A DNA stretch of 64,000 nucleotides, taken from assembly GCF_000224145.3 (NCBI RefSeq), contig NC_020177.2, positions 5,291,375 through 5,355,374 on the forward strand, given 5' to 3'. Below are positions 13,001 through 23,298 of this stretch, in pieces. Positions within the stretch are counted from its first letter, which is position 1. The number at the start of each line of letters is the position of its first letter. Source of the stretch: Ciona intestinalis (Eukaryota; Chordata; Ascidiacea; Phlebobranchia; Cionidae). The notes beneath the pieces are model-generated. The model was not told the DNA's origin. It saw nothing but the letters and a program-made list of their open reading frames with translations, and searched no databases. The position numbers and the translations under genes are program-made.

Positions 13001-15423
13001 AGTGTTACCATATATGCAGTTGATTGAAGTATATTTTTACTATAAATTTCACAATTTCATATATATTTTAAATGCAATAATAGCTGTTCATGGCCTTGAC
13101 ACCGGTTTCATTTCAAAATTTCTGACATTGTGTTGCTCTTTTTAATTGCGTTTTTTTATGTATGTAATATTTTTGTTCGATTATTGCATCATAATGCACT
13201 TTATGTTATCAGACTTGAATCTGAGAAGCCACAAGAAGCAGTAGAGAGAACAGGTTTTCTTCATATTGGTGAAGTGAGTGCGGAAAGTGTGAAGAAAGGA
13301 ATTGAAAGACCGGTGGGTTGTTGTGTTGGTTGATATGTTGCGTGGAATGGAAGTGTATTGCTCCATTACCTCAATACACACACACCTGAGACCTGGGATG
13401 TAGACTTGTAACCACATTATCCAAAACCAAGGGTGCTACCATCTAGACCCTATTGAGGCAGTTTATATACACTTAATAATAGAGATTCTATTCTATAAGG
13501 GTGAGGTCTTCAGTGAGACACACCTAAGACCTGGGATGTAGGTCTATTAGCCCGTTACTTCATAATAACGTATCCCCATTGGCATTTAATATGTTTATTA
13601 TTTTCAGAGCATAGCTGAATTACATTACAAGGCCACTCATGATTTGACCCCTAATAACCCCGGGTTCAATGACCTTGATACGCATGAGTTATTATCACAA
13701 CACATCGCTTCTGTTACAAAGGTGAGTAGGGTTGGATGTGGTTGGTTAATTACATTGTAGCGACAATATTGGAAACTAATATTTGACAAGTCATTGCGAG
13801 TTTATTATATTTACAACATTCCTAAAGGTCTTTATTTTTTGTGCCCTTTGTTGGCGCTTTTCCTCCAAGCAGTCATTTGTACTAATAACATAATGGTGTA
13901 TAGTAAACTCCTATACATACGCAAAGATGGGTTTAATTTTTAAACGAATGTTACACCCATGTCCCAGATAAATAATGTACGCGAGATAACTCACACCAGA
14001 TGGCAATCATCCATGCATCATATGGGTGCTCAACTACATGCTATAGATCAAATGGCTCGGAGGATGAACGATGATTTTAAGGTTTATATGATATAGTAGG
14101 GTGGGGGAGGACGGGACACCTTTTCATTCTATTTTCATGTCCCTTTTGTTGTAAACAAGGAACATTTAAAAAATTATAAAACCGTATCTTCAGGACTCCC
14201 ATAGACCGTTGGTAATTGTTTAAAACACGATCAGGATATTTAGATATTATGTGCGAAAGGTCCCCCATCTTCCCCCACCCTACTATATATGTGGTCATAC
14301 ATAGTAGCTATAGATTTAGTGCTTGCGATTTAAAACCTTTTTTATGCAATGGTTTAATCAGAGTGTACTAAAGTAGGATTACATTGATTGGTTGGGTAGA
14401 TAATTATCGTCCAACTTGGTAGCAAGTAAAGAATGTTTACACAATTATATAACCGTATCATCAGCACTCTAAATGAGTGTTGTTAATTGTTAAAAGCAGG
14501 GTTAAGAAATGTAAGATATTGCGTGTGAACAGCATCCATCTTATCTCACAGTTTATATATCTTGCAGAGTTCACACAGACTGGTGCAGGCAATTGATAAC
14601 ATGGGTGAGATGATTGCACCAACCAGTGTGGGAATAAGGTAAGCTGAATTTGTATAAACTGTTCTAAACTTTGTCTGTGTGCCAGAGAAATTAAAACTTG
14701 CCAAATACATTTAAAGTAACCGTTTTTGGAATTAGTGTGCTGCATATTTTCTCTTTACTGAAATTAACCAGTGTTTTGCAAGTTAACAAAAAAGGTTGAG
14801 ATTCCCTAAATAAACATTAAGTAATATGTTCCACCATTACCACATAGTGAGCCTCGTATAGTGGAAGAAAGTGAGAATTCATTGCTTCCCTTCCCTTCAT
14901 ATAAACCTGTCATCACCAGCAGGTTAGTTGGTTTGTTGTAATCTAATGTAGTTATACTTGTGTGCCATACATACTTGTGTATTACATGTGGATACGGAAG
15001 TAGTCACTTAAGCAGCCCTTTCAGAGACACTCAACACTCTGCCCCCCTGCTCCATCAATTAAATAACCTACATTTGTTTAAAATNNNNNNNNNNNNNNNN
15101 NNNNNNNNNNNNNNNNNNNNNNNNNNNNNNNNNNNNNNNNNNNNNNNNNNNNNNNNNNNNNNNNNNNNNNNNNNNNNNNNNNNNNNNNNNNNNNNNNNNN
15201 NNNNNNNNNAGTGAAACCTCATGTCACATTTGATATGACCAGTAATGTGAGGGGGAACTCTTTTATGACATCACAAGATGAAAATATGACATCACAAAAC
15301 GTAAACATGACATCACAAGACCTACTCTTGACAGCAGATGACGCATCATCACGTGATACTGGAAGTTTGTTGGCAGATTTCGATTGGAATGAGATCGACG
15401 AGCTTGTGCAAAGTTATCATTAA
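1098..15423 (+). CDS. CPLANE1: CPLANE1 (C5orf42/JBTS17) ortholog, 5' end missing
   Basis: CPLANE1 is a large ciliary-base protein of the CPLANE complex, which supports intraflagellar transport recruitment and planar polarity. Phase-consistent exons: 1098-1280, 1578-1763, 2030-2285, 2418-2537, 2974-3053, 3121-3161, 3582-3704, 4001-4158, 4319-4698, 4829-5024, 5272-5503, 6066-6249, 6454-6953, 7199-8402, 8664-8922, 9226-9424, 9593-9688, 9743-9790, 10083-11140, 11419-11593, 12016-12173, 12674-12789, 13213-13312, 13608-13721, 13968-14081, 14568-14638, 14848-14922, and a last exon that begins in the gap and ends at 15423. That is about 2210 residues; the human protein has about 3200. Diagnostic stretches are YWIAQMSWTSDDVYLAC, GPAHFLPLHPL, HPRLPIILCSDGYSVTALQM, LREICGMLWSLHVREKL and the C-terminal LLADFDWNEIDELV, each close to my memory of the human protein. 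The middle (9226-11593) is low-complexity, acidic then proline-rich. The least certain exons are 4319, 5272 and 12674. The N-terminal propeller exons lie left of the window or in its first kilobase. Confidence 0.87.
2554..2930. repeat. Three tandem 126-bp units in a CPLANE1 intron
   Basis: The units start at 2554, 2680 and 2806 and are nearly identical. Each contains a short open frame MPTVELLKLLQCVDK before a stop. A shortened inverted copy lies at about 16683-16750 in a C1orf43 intron, so this is a dispersed element that has been locally amplified. Confidence 0.9.
3353..3541. mobile_element. Palindromic ~190-bp MITE, intronic copy
   Basis: This is one copy of a non-coding element with long imperfect terminal inverted repeats. 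The ends resemble TAGTAGGGTGGGGAAGATG and its complement, with GGGACACCTTT/AAAGGTGTCCC just inside. It sits in TA-rich flanks in a CPLANE1 intron. Confidence 0.85.
3783..3975 (-). repeat. Dispersed repeat family A, two reverse copies
   Basis: Two adjacent reverse copies match the family marked by GTTATAACACGGGTGTTCTG, then CATACACCTCGTGCC, then TTACAAGTTACCACGTATGT. The family appears more than ten times in this window. It looks like a short interspersed or MITE-type element; I see no tRNA-like head and did not find its exact ends. Confidence 0.65.
5524..5718. mobile_element. Palindromic MITE, intronic copy
   Basis: A degenerate copy of the ~190-bp palindromic element lies in a CPLANE1 intron. 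The left arm and the CCCATCTTCCCCC right arm are recognisable, and the right end is blurred by a C-run. Confidence 0.75.
7055..7175 (+). repeat. Dispersed repeat family A copy
   Basis: A family A copy in the intron just before the largest CPLANE1 5'-half exon. It carries the GTTATAACACAGATGTT and CATACACCTCGTGTCCGCT signatures. Confidence 0.6.
8464..8553 (+). repeat. Dispersed repeat family B copy
   Basis: A short intronic copy of family B. Signatures are GGCCTAAACCTCAGGCCCCATG, shortened here to CAGGCCCCATGACGTGCC, then ACCTCACCGACATAGAATAG. Confidence 0.55.
9837..10011. mobile_element. Palindromic MITE, intronic copy
   Basis: A copy of the ~190-bp palindromic element in the CPLANE1 intron before exon 10083. 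The ends are GTAGGGTGGG and CCCACTCTACTA. Confidence 0.8.
12174..12414. repeat. 15-bp minisatellite of TGATGTCATAGATTG units
   Basis: About 16 tandem units of 15 bp start exactly at the splice donor of the CPLANE1 exon ending at 12173, so the donor GT belongs to the first unit. Units alternate GATGTCAT and GACGTCAT. The long antisense open frame across this array is an artefact of the period being a multiple of three. Confidence 0.95.
12805..13010 (+). repeat. Two tandem family A copies
   Basis: Two adjacent family A copies lie in a CPLANE1 intron. Both carry the GGGACCAGAGAAAC variant before the AACACACATGCTCTG or AACATGAATGTTCTA core. Confidence 0.6.
13430..13570. repeat. Dispersed repeat, family B variant
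   Basis: The sequence around CACTTAATAATAGAGATTCT followed by GACCTGGGATGTAGG recurs at 42837-42990. Both copies are intronic. Confidence 0.6.
14094..14285. mobile_element. Palindromic MITE, well-preserved copy
   Basis: One of the best copies: TAGTAGGGTGGGGGAGG at the left and CCCCCACCCTACTA at the right, with ATATAT on both sides. It is intronic in CPLANE1. A second, decayed copy follows at about 14400-14555 in the same intron. Confidence 0.88.
15085..15209. other. Assembly gap (125 N)
   Basis: A run of N hides the start of the last CPLANE1 exon. Reading resumes in frame at about 15211. Confidence 1.
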
Positions 15424-16528
15424 TAAGTTTGACTTTTTCTGGCAATTTGATTGAGTCAATAATAACGTATATGTTGTAACTGGCATTTGTATTTGAAAAC
15501 AAGAAGCTTATCATTGTGGGTGTATGTGTCCTTGGACAAACCACTTTTTGAAACTATAATACACCTGGCCCACACAACCTATACATTATTGTTGATTTTT
15601 TACAACGGTTCCTAACCTATGGTAGGCGTCTGCTTGCAAACCTATTAATGTTTACTTAGAATACAAATAAGTTAAATTGTGTTTTACTGAGAATTTGTTT
15701 TAGTGGCGTTGTTACATGCAAATTATATACGATTTCACCTTGTATACGTTTTGTTTAATAAAACATATTCGTAGCTCTGGTTAGTAGTACTAAACCAGTT
15801 ATTACAGTTTAAGACAGTTTGTTCAGTGGGTGTACACATATGCTCACAATAGTTGCAGCACCCAGCCTTGTTATCTGTGAGACGAAAGCAAGGACGTAGA
15901 TGACTCGTTTCAACGTCATACTTTACCACGTATATAACTATAACTTTATAACTGAAAAATATAAATTTGGATAACTCATTGGTAACCACGGGATTTTGAT
16001 CAGTCAAAATTGCGTAGCTCTCTTGTTATTGTAATGTTGCACAGAAATTTTATAAAATAACATTTCACTTCTGTGCTGTGCAACACTTTCTCTTGTTAAT
16101 TACTAAATTCTGACAAAATATACGCTAATCATAAAATGACGTCATCAAAGCAGTGTTACCAAAATAAAATAAACAAAGTATACAAAAACTAAAAGAATTT
16201 TAACATTACAAAACCAAAAGAAAATGTTGCTCTACGTTTTTTTCGGCTTAATTTTAATTAATTTAAGTTTTTATCATTATTAAAACTTTATATTCTTGCA
16301 TGTATTTTTTTGCTCGTTTTAGACCCTTGTAAATTTGGCAACACATTTTGTTTACAAATTGTTTTATTGACAAAACTACGGTTTAAAGGACCAGCAGAAT
16401 TTTGACAGGATTTTAGTGATTTTTGATTAAATGTTTATATAAACCATGTAAGTTGTTTATATAAATAAACTACACAAACACCCGTGTAATTACTTGATTT
16501 AGCGGGGAGTCGCAAAATATCGGGTGTA
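15424..16528. other. CPLANE1 3' flank and C1orf43 5' flank
   Basis: AT-rich sequence with no supportable exon. An AATAAA near 15756 may serve CPLANE1. A TATATAAATAAA-like string near 16456 lies about 70 bp ahead of the C1orf43 start codon. Confidence 0.6.
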
Positions 16529-18867
16529 ATGTCAGGAGTAGAATCAAATATCACGGTTAACTCGACGACAACGATTTTTAGTTGGAAATGGACGGGAATT
16601 AATCTTCTGCTGGTTTTAATTTATGGATTTATTGTAAGTAGTGTTTGTTGTATTGCACAGTAGTGCTGTAGCCAACTAAAAGTTGTCTGCTTATCCACAC
16701 ACTGCAATAGCTTCAGCAACTCGACTGTGGGCATGGAGTGGATAAGTCACTTAAGAGGATATAACTTCTAATTCTAACTAACCAATTAACTTACAGACAG
16801 TATTATTGGTTGCAATCTTCGCCAAACGAACAATCCACCGAGTAAGTTTGAAGTTCTCACACCGGGTGGAGCCAGAGGGAGCTGGAGCTGAAAAGGTTCG
16901 GATTCCTAACATTAAGCTTTGCTGCCCAACATCAATTTAATATCATTATAATATTCTTGGCAACGTGGGTTTATTGGTTTCCATGTGATTAGAGGGTATA
17001 CTGGCCCGGATGCTGCCATTGTGGGCGTATACGTTCTTAGATAAGACACTTAAAAACAAATTCTCCAACCCAGTAGTCACTAATTGGCACTGGGTTTATA
17101 AAAACAAATGTCTTAGTTCCGGCACGCGGGGATAAACACACCATAATGTCATAATGTTTCTTTTCCAGTCATTAAAACATGAGATTCACAACCTAATGGA
17201 AGTTGCCGTCAACTTTAGCTATGAACCCACGCTATTACAACCTGGTGATGAAAGACTTCACGCTGAGTTTAAACAGAAAGTGAAATATTCTTACATAACA
17301 AGGATGAAGACGGTAGATGGGTTTAGGAATATAGGTTGGAGATTGTTGTTGGTATCTAAACCTTGTTATACCGGTTGTATGAACATCACAGAGCTTGTTT
17401 TGTTGGGCGTATACAATCCAATCTGGGACAACTCTGGCCTAAATCCAAGGTCCCATGGCGTACCTCACTGTAGGACCTCACCCATATAGAATAGAATGTG
17501 CATATACAATGTTGGGGTAATGGGACAACTCTGGTCTAAATCCCAGGTCCCATGGCATGCCTTACTGTAGGACCTCACCAATGTGAAATATCTTTCACAT
17601 TGGAAAAAAATAGAAGAACTGTATTAAAAGTGCGCAAAGCTTGTAAATTTGAAACCAGTAAAAGTAAAAGTTCAAAATCTTTTGACCTGCTTTGTTTACT
17701 ATTTCCCCACCAACCAAAATTCATTTAAGGAACTTATCTGGAACAAACTGACTTATTATCATAAGTTTTTTCTCATATTAACCTAATCATCCATTGCACT
17801 CTATGCATAAATAAACCCCTTGAAACATGCGTTAAATCAATAGTTTATATCTAATATTAACCTAATACCCCCCAGACCAGGTCCTTGGTGATTTAAACGA
17901 CGACCTTCGCCGACCGAAAGGTAAAAATATTCGACAACATTTATTCGACGCCAAGTCTCACAGTAGTGGGTGTCTGCGATCAATACGAACCAATCAACTG
18001 CAAACTTTAGCAGATTTCTATGTTCAAGCGAGATATGGGGCCGAGGTAAGTGACCGAAAACATTTTGATGAAATTGTTTTTTTTGTAAGTTCTACTGTAT
18101 ACAGATGGAGAAGTAATTTGGTAAACAGGTTTTATTTTCACATATGGTTAAACAATAAAGTGTTGTGCACTTTTATACCCTGACCAGGTCTAGCCAGATG
18201 CTGGACAAAATATCGGTCGTAAAATTAACAATATCGGTCGTAAAATTAACAGGTCTAACCAGATGCTGGACAAAATATCGGTCGTAAAATTAATGTTTTT
18301 TATCCGTTTGTTAAAGTTGTATATATGGTTATTTATAATAAGGTGGCTTTCCTTCCCAGTCTTATCACCCTGAAGATCACCAAAAGTTTCTTGACACAGA
18401 AGCTGAGATAATCGCTACGTAAGTTTATGTGTTGTGTTACTTGTGTATTCTGTTAGAAACTAACTTATAAAATAGGTCAATGTATTATTGTTATTAAGTG
18501 TTTATAAACTGCCTCAGTGGGGTATAGATAATAGGACCCCAGGTATTATCAGGTAAAAACTTGATGGTGAATTCTTCATTGCTGTAGAATTCACTGTCAA
18601 AAGATGTTTCACACTTTGATACATCTGGCAGCAACAAAGATATACAATATGTTGTCTTTATCTTTTAGATTACGACAACGAACACATCGTAAACGAACGA
18701 AGGAAAAAAGGCGAGACTTACATCGACAAAACGCTTCTGTTAGTGACCCTTCGTCTAATGAAGACATAGAAATAACATTAAAACCTGATGAAGATGAAAT
18801 ACTTCCACTAGAGGGCAACGATGATCAACCTTTGTTGGAGGAGGAAGCGTCATCTGAGGTTGTGTGA
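16529..18867 (+). CDS. C1orf43: C1orf43 / NICE-3 family membrane protein
   Basis: This single-pass membrane protein family is conserved in animals; the human member has been linked to phagocytosis and Golgi/mitochondrial structure. Exons 16529-16633, 16797-16895, 17169-17334, 17876-18045, 18360-18418 and 18669-18867 give 265 residues, against 253 in human, and all phases agree. The N-terminus reads MSGVESNITVNSTTTIFSWK and then a transmembrane helix of about 22 residues (GINLLLVLIYGF into TVLLVAIFAKR), matching the human SGVNVVLVMAYGSLVF region. Downstream YEPTLL, YITRMKTVDGFRN and ADFYVQARYGAE align with human KYEPQLL, YLYRMKALDAIR and LLDGYETARYG. Two NxT/S sites precede the helix, so the N-terminus is probably lumenal. 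The basic then acidic tail (RQRTHRKRTKEKRR, DEDEILPLEG) diverges from human. Confidence 0.87.
17394..17585 (+). repeat. Two tandem family B copies
   Basis: Two adjacent copies in a C1orf43 intron share AATCTGGGACAACTCTGG or its variant, CCAAGGTCCCATGGC, CACTGTAGGACCTCACC and ATATAGAATAGAATGTGC. Family B is the second most frequent dispersed repeat in the window. Confidence 0.7.
18186..18300. repeat. Local duplication in a C1orf43 intron
   Basis: A unit of about 42 bp (AGGTCTAGCCAGATGCTGG ... ATATCGGTCGTAAAATTAAC) is present twice, with an extra copy of its 3' half between. Confidence 0.85.
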
Positions 18868-18871
18868 TTTA

Positions 18872-18972
18872 TGTGGCAAGTTTAGGTTGTCACCGTTTGT
18901 GGCTTGTATGGGTTGTCACATTTATGTGGCAAGTGTGGGTTGTCACATTTATGTGGCAAGTGTGGGTTGTCG
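18872..18972. repeat. 27-bp tandem repeat in the C1orf43 3' UTR
   Basis: TGGGTTGTCACATTTATGTG plus GCAAGTG is repeated directly after the stop codon, in about three units counting diverged ones. Confidence 0.85.
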
Positions 18973-19980
18973 TTTAATTTGTAGATTGTCACTACTATAT
19001 GATATTTATACACTGCTCACCGCCAAGCAATACATATGAGTATACAGTTTAATGTTTAAGGTGTCCTTAAGTACTGAAACAACCTTTAAAACTAACATGC
19101 GTATATATACACTTCAGCATTTTTAAAGGTGTTTTAAGGTATGGTAATGGAACAACCTCTTATAATTTGTAATTATATATATATATATACATAGTTCATT
19201 GTTTTAAAAGCTAACTATCTTAATATATATCTGCAACCACAGCAGAATTTGTACAAAGTTACCAAAAGTCAAATCTACTCCATTTCTGTCCCCACTTTAC
19301 CCAACAGCACATTACACCTCATCAAACCAGCATAACTGTAACTTCCACAAACTTTGGGGGATTTATTTCAATTCTAAGTATACCATCAATAGTTTATATA
19401 ATCAAACTGTATCCATGTATAAGTCGTATAAGTCGTATGCCTATCTATGTATGTGGTGTATATTGTAATCATCTTATTCATATATTTCACCATATATTGC
19501 ATATAATTGTTTATCATCCCTTCCATTGTTACTACATATCATTATCTATGCAATAAACAAACATGTCCACTTACATCAATCTGTATTCAATTTATTGCAG
19601 GTTAATTTCACACACATTGGGAAACATTGCAATTTTAAGGTTTAACAAAACATATTTGATCTACAGCACATAGAAGAACCCATAATATAGCAACACATAT
19701 CATCATATTATCACACACACTACAATAGTATAACATACAGCGCTATAGAATGTTACAACACATTCTATTTCATATGGGTGAGGTCTTACAGTGGGACATG
19801 CAATTTAACCAGAGATTTAGGCCAGAGTTGGCCCATTAGGCATAACCCCTGGGTTTATAACAGTAAACACATGGTACAGTAATAACATACTATACAACAA
19901 TTACAGTGACATAACTCACATGATAGGAAAACACAACCATAGCACTACAAACGCATGCCCCAATATTCTGCTTTAAAAAG
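18973..19980. other. Convergent spacer between C1orf43 and the esterase gene
   Basis: No coding exon is visible. It holds a short (TA)n run near 19170-19190, an AATAAA near 19552, and a family B copy near 19758-19850. Both flanking genes point into this spacer. Confidence 0.6.
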
Positions 19981-21189
19981 TTAAAAAACCAAGTCATCTC
20001 CCGTTAATTGTTTCATCATATTATATATTGTTACGATATGAGGCCCTTTGTTTGTTGCGTAATAAGGCCCAGTGTTTCCGATCCAATCCCAACAACCATA
20101 TGGGTTTATATCTTCCATTATTTTAGCTTGTGGGTAAAGCATTATAATGTTATTGGCCGCCCCTATTTCATTGTAACCAGCATTAGATACAAATACATCA
20201 TCTATAGTACTAGCATCTTGCGTGCACCCATGTAAAACTACATGCAAGCGACATACAATATACTCGTTCTCGCATTCACTAGGCACATACACATATGCTG
20301 TATCATCTAAACCTAAATCATGCATCGATTTTTCGGTGCCGTTTGAAAATTTTGTGGCATTAAATTTAAACAGAGTACCATCTGAATTCCCACTGGATTG
20401 TAAGTCTCCATAAATATGGTTAAGTATTTTATGCGCTGTGGAAAAGTTGCAACTGTTCATTAGAACATCGTTGACTTGGGCACATTCCCCACCATAGTTA
20501 ACTGTAGGGAAGCCATGTTCGCTCCCAACATATTCAAACTTGATGTTCCCAGCTTTGGTGAAGTTTTGGTAAACTTGTAAAGTCTTTTCCACAGTACCTG
20601 AGTGAATGTATGTGAGGGTTACTTTTAATACGGAGGAAATGTTATCTTGTTTATCATTGACCAGGCGAGTGATAAGGCCAACCTAGAAGTTAAGATAAAG
20701 GAATTTAACTTAATTGTCCTCGCATGGCGGGGCAACGACAGTTGTATGAGAGTATGCAACTTATGGGTGATTGCTTTTACCTGGTGCTATCAGTGTGTCT
20801 TGTGAGCCCGCTATTATATAAACTTTATCGTCGGCAAGATAAGATAAAGGGTCAATGAGTCCTTGTTTTTCATTTTCCTTTGTTATGTTTATCAACAAGT
20901 TCACATCCATTGTATCAGGCTGGTTCATGTAGTGTATATATCTGTTGGGTGGATCCAAAGTTATACTGGATGCACAGTGGTAAGGACCACCCGCTATGAT
21001 CCCTGATCCCATAATTATCTTTGACATGGAGAAATGGAATTGTGATGTCATAAAACCACCAGAGGAGAACCCACTCATAGAAATAGCATTTCTATCGACA
21101 TTATAGGATGGCAACTCAATAATTTTTGCTTGGGTAAAAAAAATTAAACATTTTGTCCAAATAATGACAATATGTTTAAAATTAAACAT
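19981..21189 (-). CDS. Secreted PHB-depolymerase-type esterase (type-2 catalytic order)
   Basis: This is an alpha/beta hydrolase of the extracellular poly(3-hydroxybutyrate) depolymerase family, which cleaves polyester or related ester substrates outside the cell. Exon 1 is 21189-20781 and exon 2 is 20597-19981, giving 341 residues. The acceptor at 20598 was chosen because it restores phase 1 and joins APG to TVEKTLQVYQNF, as in bacterial relatives. Residues 1-21 form a signal peptide (MFNFKHIVIIWTKCLIFFTQA). The lipase box GFSSGG has Ser42, Asp131 is in GSQDT, His164 in SEHGFPT, and the oxyanion His259 in VLHGC. The order Ser-Asp-His-oxyanion is that of type-2 PHB depolymerases. NPYGCWDW near the C-terminus also fits the family. 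No substrate-binding or linker domain is present. The actual substrate in an animal is unknown. Bacterial origin by transfer is possible but unproven; the intron shows it is a resident eukaryotic gene. Confidence 0.85.
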
Positions 21190-21642
21190 TCTCTTTAATG
21201 TCTGAAAACAAATTAAGAAATATAATATGCACTATTGTAATTTAACAGTTTGTTATTTTATTTAACTTTAGAAAAGTACTTTAAGATATAGGTTAACACA
21301 CAGTTTTAAATTAGTTTTAATGTATTTAGGTTATATGACATAAATTTACATTATAATCTAAAAATTCAACACCTAGTTAAACTGTAATATGTTCTAACAT
21401 TTAACTTTATTTAAATAAAGTCAATAGCTGTCTGTTTATAACTTATTATAAAAACATATTTGTTACATTCATTCATGTTTACATTCATACAGACTGTTTA
21501 AATACTGAAATTTACGTTTGTGTGATCACTAGAAAACTACCGTCATATATTAATACGTAATCTAAAGCACACACACACAGATTGCATGTAATATATGGAG
21601 ACCAGAGTGTCGTTATGCTATATTCAGTCGCTTGTTCTCGTC
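21190..21642. other. Spacer upstream of the esterase gene
   Basis: AT-rich sequence with no exon seen. It holds the esterase promoter (minus strand) and the 5' flank of the tRNA pair. A short (CA)n run lies near 21560. Confidence 0.5.
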
Positions 21643-21716
21643 GGCCGGTTAGCTCAGTTGGTTAGAGCGTCGTGCTAATAACGCGAATGTCGCGGGTTCG
21701 ATCCCCGTACTGGCCA
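21643..21716 (+). tRNA. tRNA-Ile, anticodon AAU
   Basis: A 74-nt cloverleaf. The acceptor GGCCGGT pairs with ACTGGCC (one G-U), followed by discriminator A. The D-arm contains GCTCAGTTGGTTAGAGC, the anticodon loop CTAATAA carries AAT, and the T-arm is GCGGGTTCGATCCCCGT. No intron. No T-run follows; the next tRNA starts after 5 nt. Confidence 0.96.
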
Positions 21717-21721
21717 CTTCT

Positions 21722-21794
21722 GCCTCGATAGCTCAGTTGGGAGAGCGTTAGACTGAAGATCTAAAGGTCCCTGGTTCAATCCCGGGTCGGGGCA
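21722..21794 (+). tRNA. tRNA-Phe, anticodon GAA
   Basis: A 73-nt cloverleaf. The acceptor GCCTCGA pairs with TCGGGGC. The D-arm is GCTCAGTTGGGAGAGC, the anticodon loop ACTGAAGAT carries GAA, and the T-arm is CCTGGTTCAATCCCGG. It is very close to canonical animal tRNA-Phe. A T5 run follows after one base. Confidence 0.97.
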
Positions 21795-21795
21795 G

Positions 21796-21800
21796 TTTTT
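21796..21800 (+). terminator. RNA polymerase III T5 terminator
   Basis: TTTTT starts one nucleotide after tRNA-Phe and is the first Pol III stop signal downstream of either tRNA, so it probably ends a shared transcript. Confidence 0.75.
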
Positions 21801-22128
21801 GCCTAAATTATTATTTTATTATATTTTTTGTATGTTTTCTTTTATACGGGTGATTGAAGTTTTTAATTTATATTATTAACTGTGAGACAATGACATAAAA
21901 AAGTGTTCCATAGCCAAAAAGTGGATTACTAAGACATAGCAATTGCGTTTAATATCTTGCATACGACAAATAAATCCTCACAAGTGGCAGCGGCGAACCT
22001 TGAACCCAGCTTTTCATCGATTCTGGTGTCAGGGACTCTAACCACTCACCCATGGCATTGTTTTAGGATTTGTGTAAAAAGGTAGCCTATGTTGGACCAG
22101 AATCCGAATACCGCATATCAGCAACTAC
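21801..22128. other. Spacer with no gene seen
   Basis: AT-rich spacer. A stretch near 21980-22060 (AACCTTGAACCCAGC ... CTCTAACCACTCACC) resembles tRNA-derived repeat text read in reverse, but it has no foldable cloverleaf. Confidence 0.4.
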
Positions 22129-22200
22129 GTTGATTGGCCCTGCTTTTCGTTGATTATCCCCGCTTTTCGTTGATTGGCCGCGCTTTTCTCGCCTTTATAA
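22129..22200 (+). promoter_or_regulatory. Three 20-bp CCAAT-type units followed by a TATA-like box
   Basis: GTTGATTGGCCCTGCTTTTC, GTTGATTATCCCCGCTTTTC and GTTGATTGGCCGCGCTTTTC lie head to tail at 22129, 22149 and 22169. Two of the three carry an inverted CCAAT box (ATTGG). CTTTATAAC follows at about 22193-22201. An octamer ATTTGCAT lies near 22229. The layout suits a Pol II promoter reading rightwards into the gap. No transcript evidence. Confidence 0.5.
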
Positions 22201-22798
22201 CACAAACCTTGCAGCGCTCGTTCTATTTGCATCACCAGCGTTTGTACGAAGGCGGTTCTGTACCAGACTGGAAGAACACAAGATTAGAAGTTAAGTATTT
22301 CTTTGAGTAACTCAGTATTGTATTGCTTATTAGAATAAGCATACTACAACTTAGTTGATATACACTAGAAATTAGAGTAAACTAATATCTTTTAATATTC
22401 CAAATATGTTAATTATATTATATTCTAGCCCAGTTTTGTGCCTTGCGTAGAAAATATCTTCTTTTAACAATAATTTAATCTTATCTTACTAGTTTTCAGG
22501 AATTGCGTTCTTTATTACGTCACTATACACACATCCCGCACATTCGCTGTGTTCGTTACGTCATAAGTTTAATTGATATCGCGTCATAATCGCTTTTGCT
22601 CGCAATAGTTACGTCATAGTTCGGTCCTCGCTCGACCACACACGCATGTGACGTCACAATGCGGTTTGTTCTACGCTTTCGTTTCGCGATTTGTTTCCAT
22701 GGGGCCCCATGCGCGTTTTGCGTCGACGCAAGGCACATTACTTGTATATTCTAAGTTTAATCTAATTATTTGGCACCACGACCGCGAAGCAAGAACAT
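22201..22798. other. CRE-like site cluster before the gap
   Basis: TACGTCA, TGACGTCA and CGTCATAA strings occur near 22516, 22557, 22583, 22609 and 22648. Possible 5' UTR or promoter DNA of the gene that continues beyond the gap, or a fragment of an unrecognised transposon. Confidence 0.35.
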
Positions 22799-23298
22799 NN
22801 NNNNNNNNNNNNNNNNNNNNNNNNNNNNNNNNNNNNNNNNNNNNNNNNNNNNNNNNNNNNNNNNNNNNNNNNNNNNNNNNNNNNNNNNNNNNNNNNNNNN
22901 NNNNNNNNNNNNNNNNNNNNNNNNNNNNNNNNNNNNNNNNNNNNNNNNNNNNNNNNNNNNNNNNNNNNNNNNNNNNNNNNNNNNNNNNNNNNNNNNNNNN
23001 NNNNNNNNNNNNNNNNNNNNNNNNNNNNNNNNNNNNNNNNNNNNNNNNNNNNNNNNNNNNNNNNNNNNNNNNNNNNNNNNNNNNNNNNNNNNNNNNNNNN
23101 NNNNNNNNNNNNNNNNNNNNNNNNNNNNNNNNNNNNNNNNNNNNNNNNNNNNNNNNNNNNNNNNNNNNNNNNNNNNNNNNNNNNNNNNNNNNNNNNNNNN
23201 NNNNNNNNNNNNNNNNNNNNNNNNNNNNNNNNNNNNNNNNNNNNNNNNNNNNNNNNNNNNNNNNNNNNNNNNNNNNNNNNNNNNNNNNNNNNNNNNNN
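22799..23298. other. Assembly gap (500 N)
   Basis: A run of exactly 500 N, probably a fixed-size placeholder. Its true length is unknown. Confidence 1.

Noticed and set aside
20598-20682. Upstream acceptor for exon 2 of the PHB-depolymerase-like gene
   Set aside because: It gives a phase clash with exon 1 and inserts about 28 residues between the Asp loop and helix that family members lack; the acceptor at 20598 fits both.
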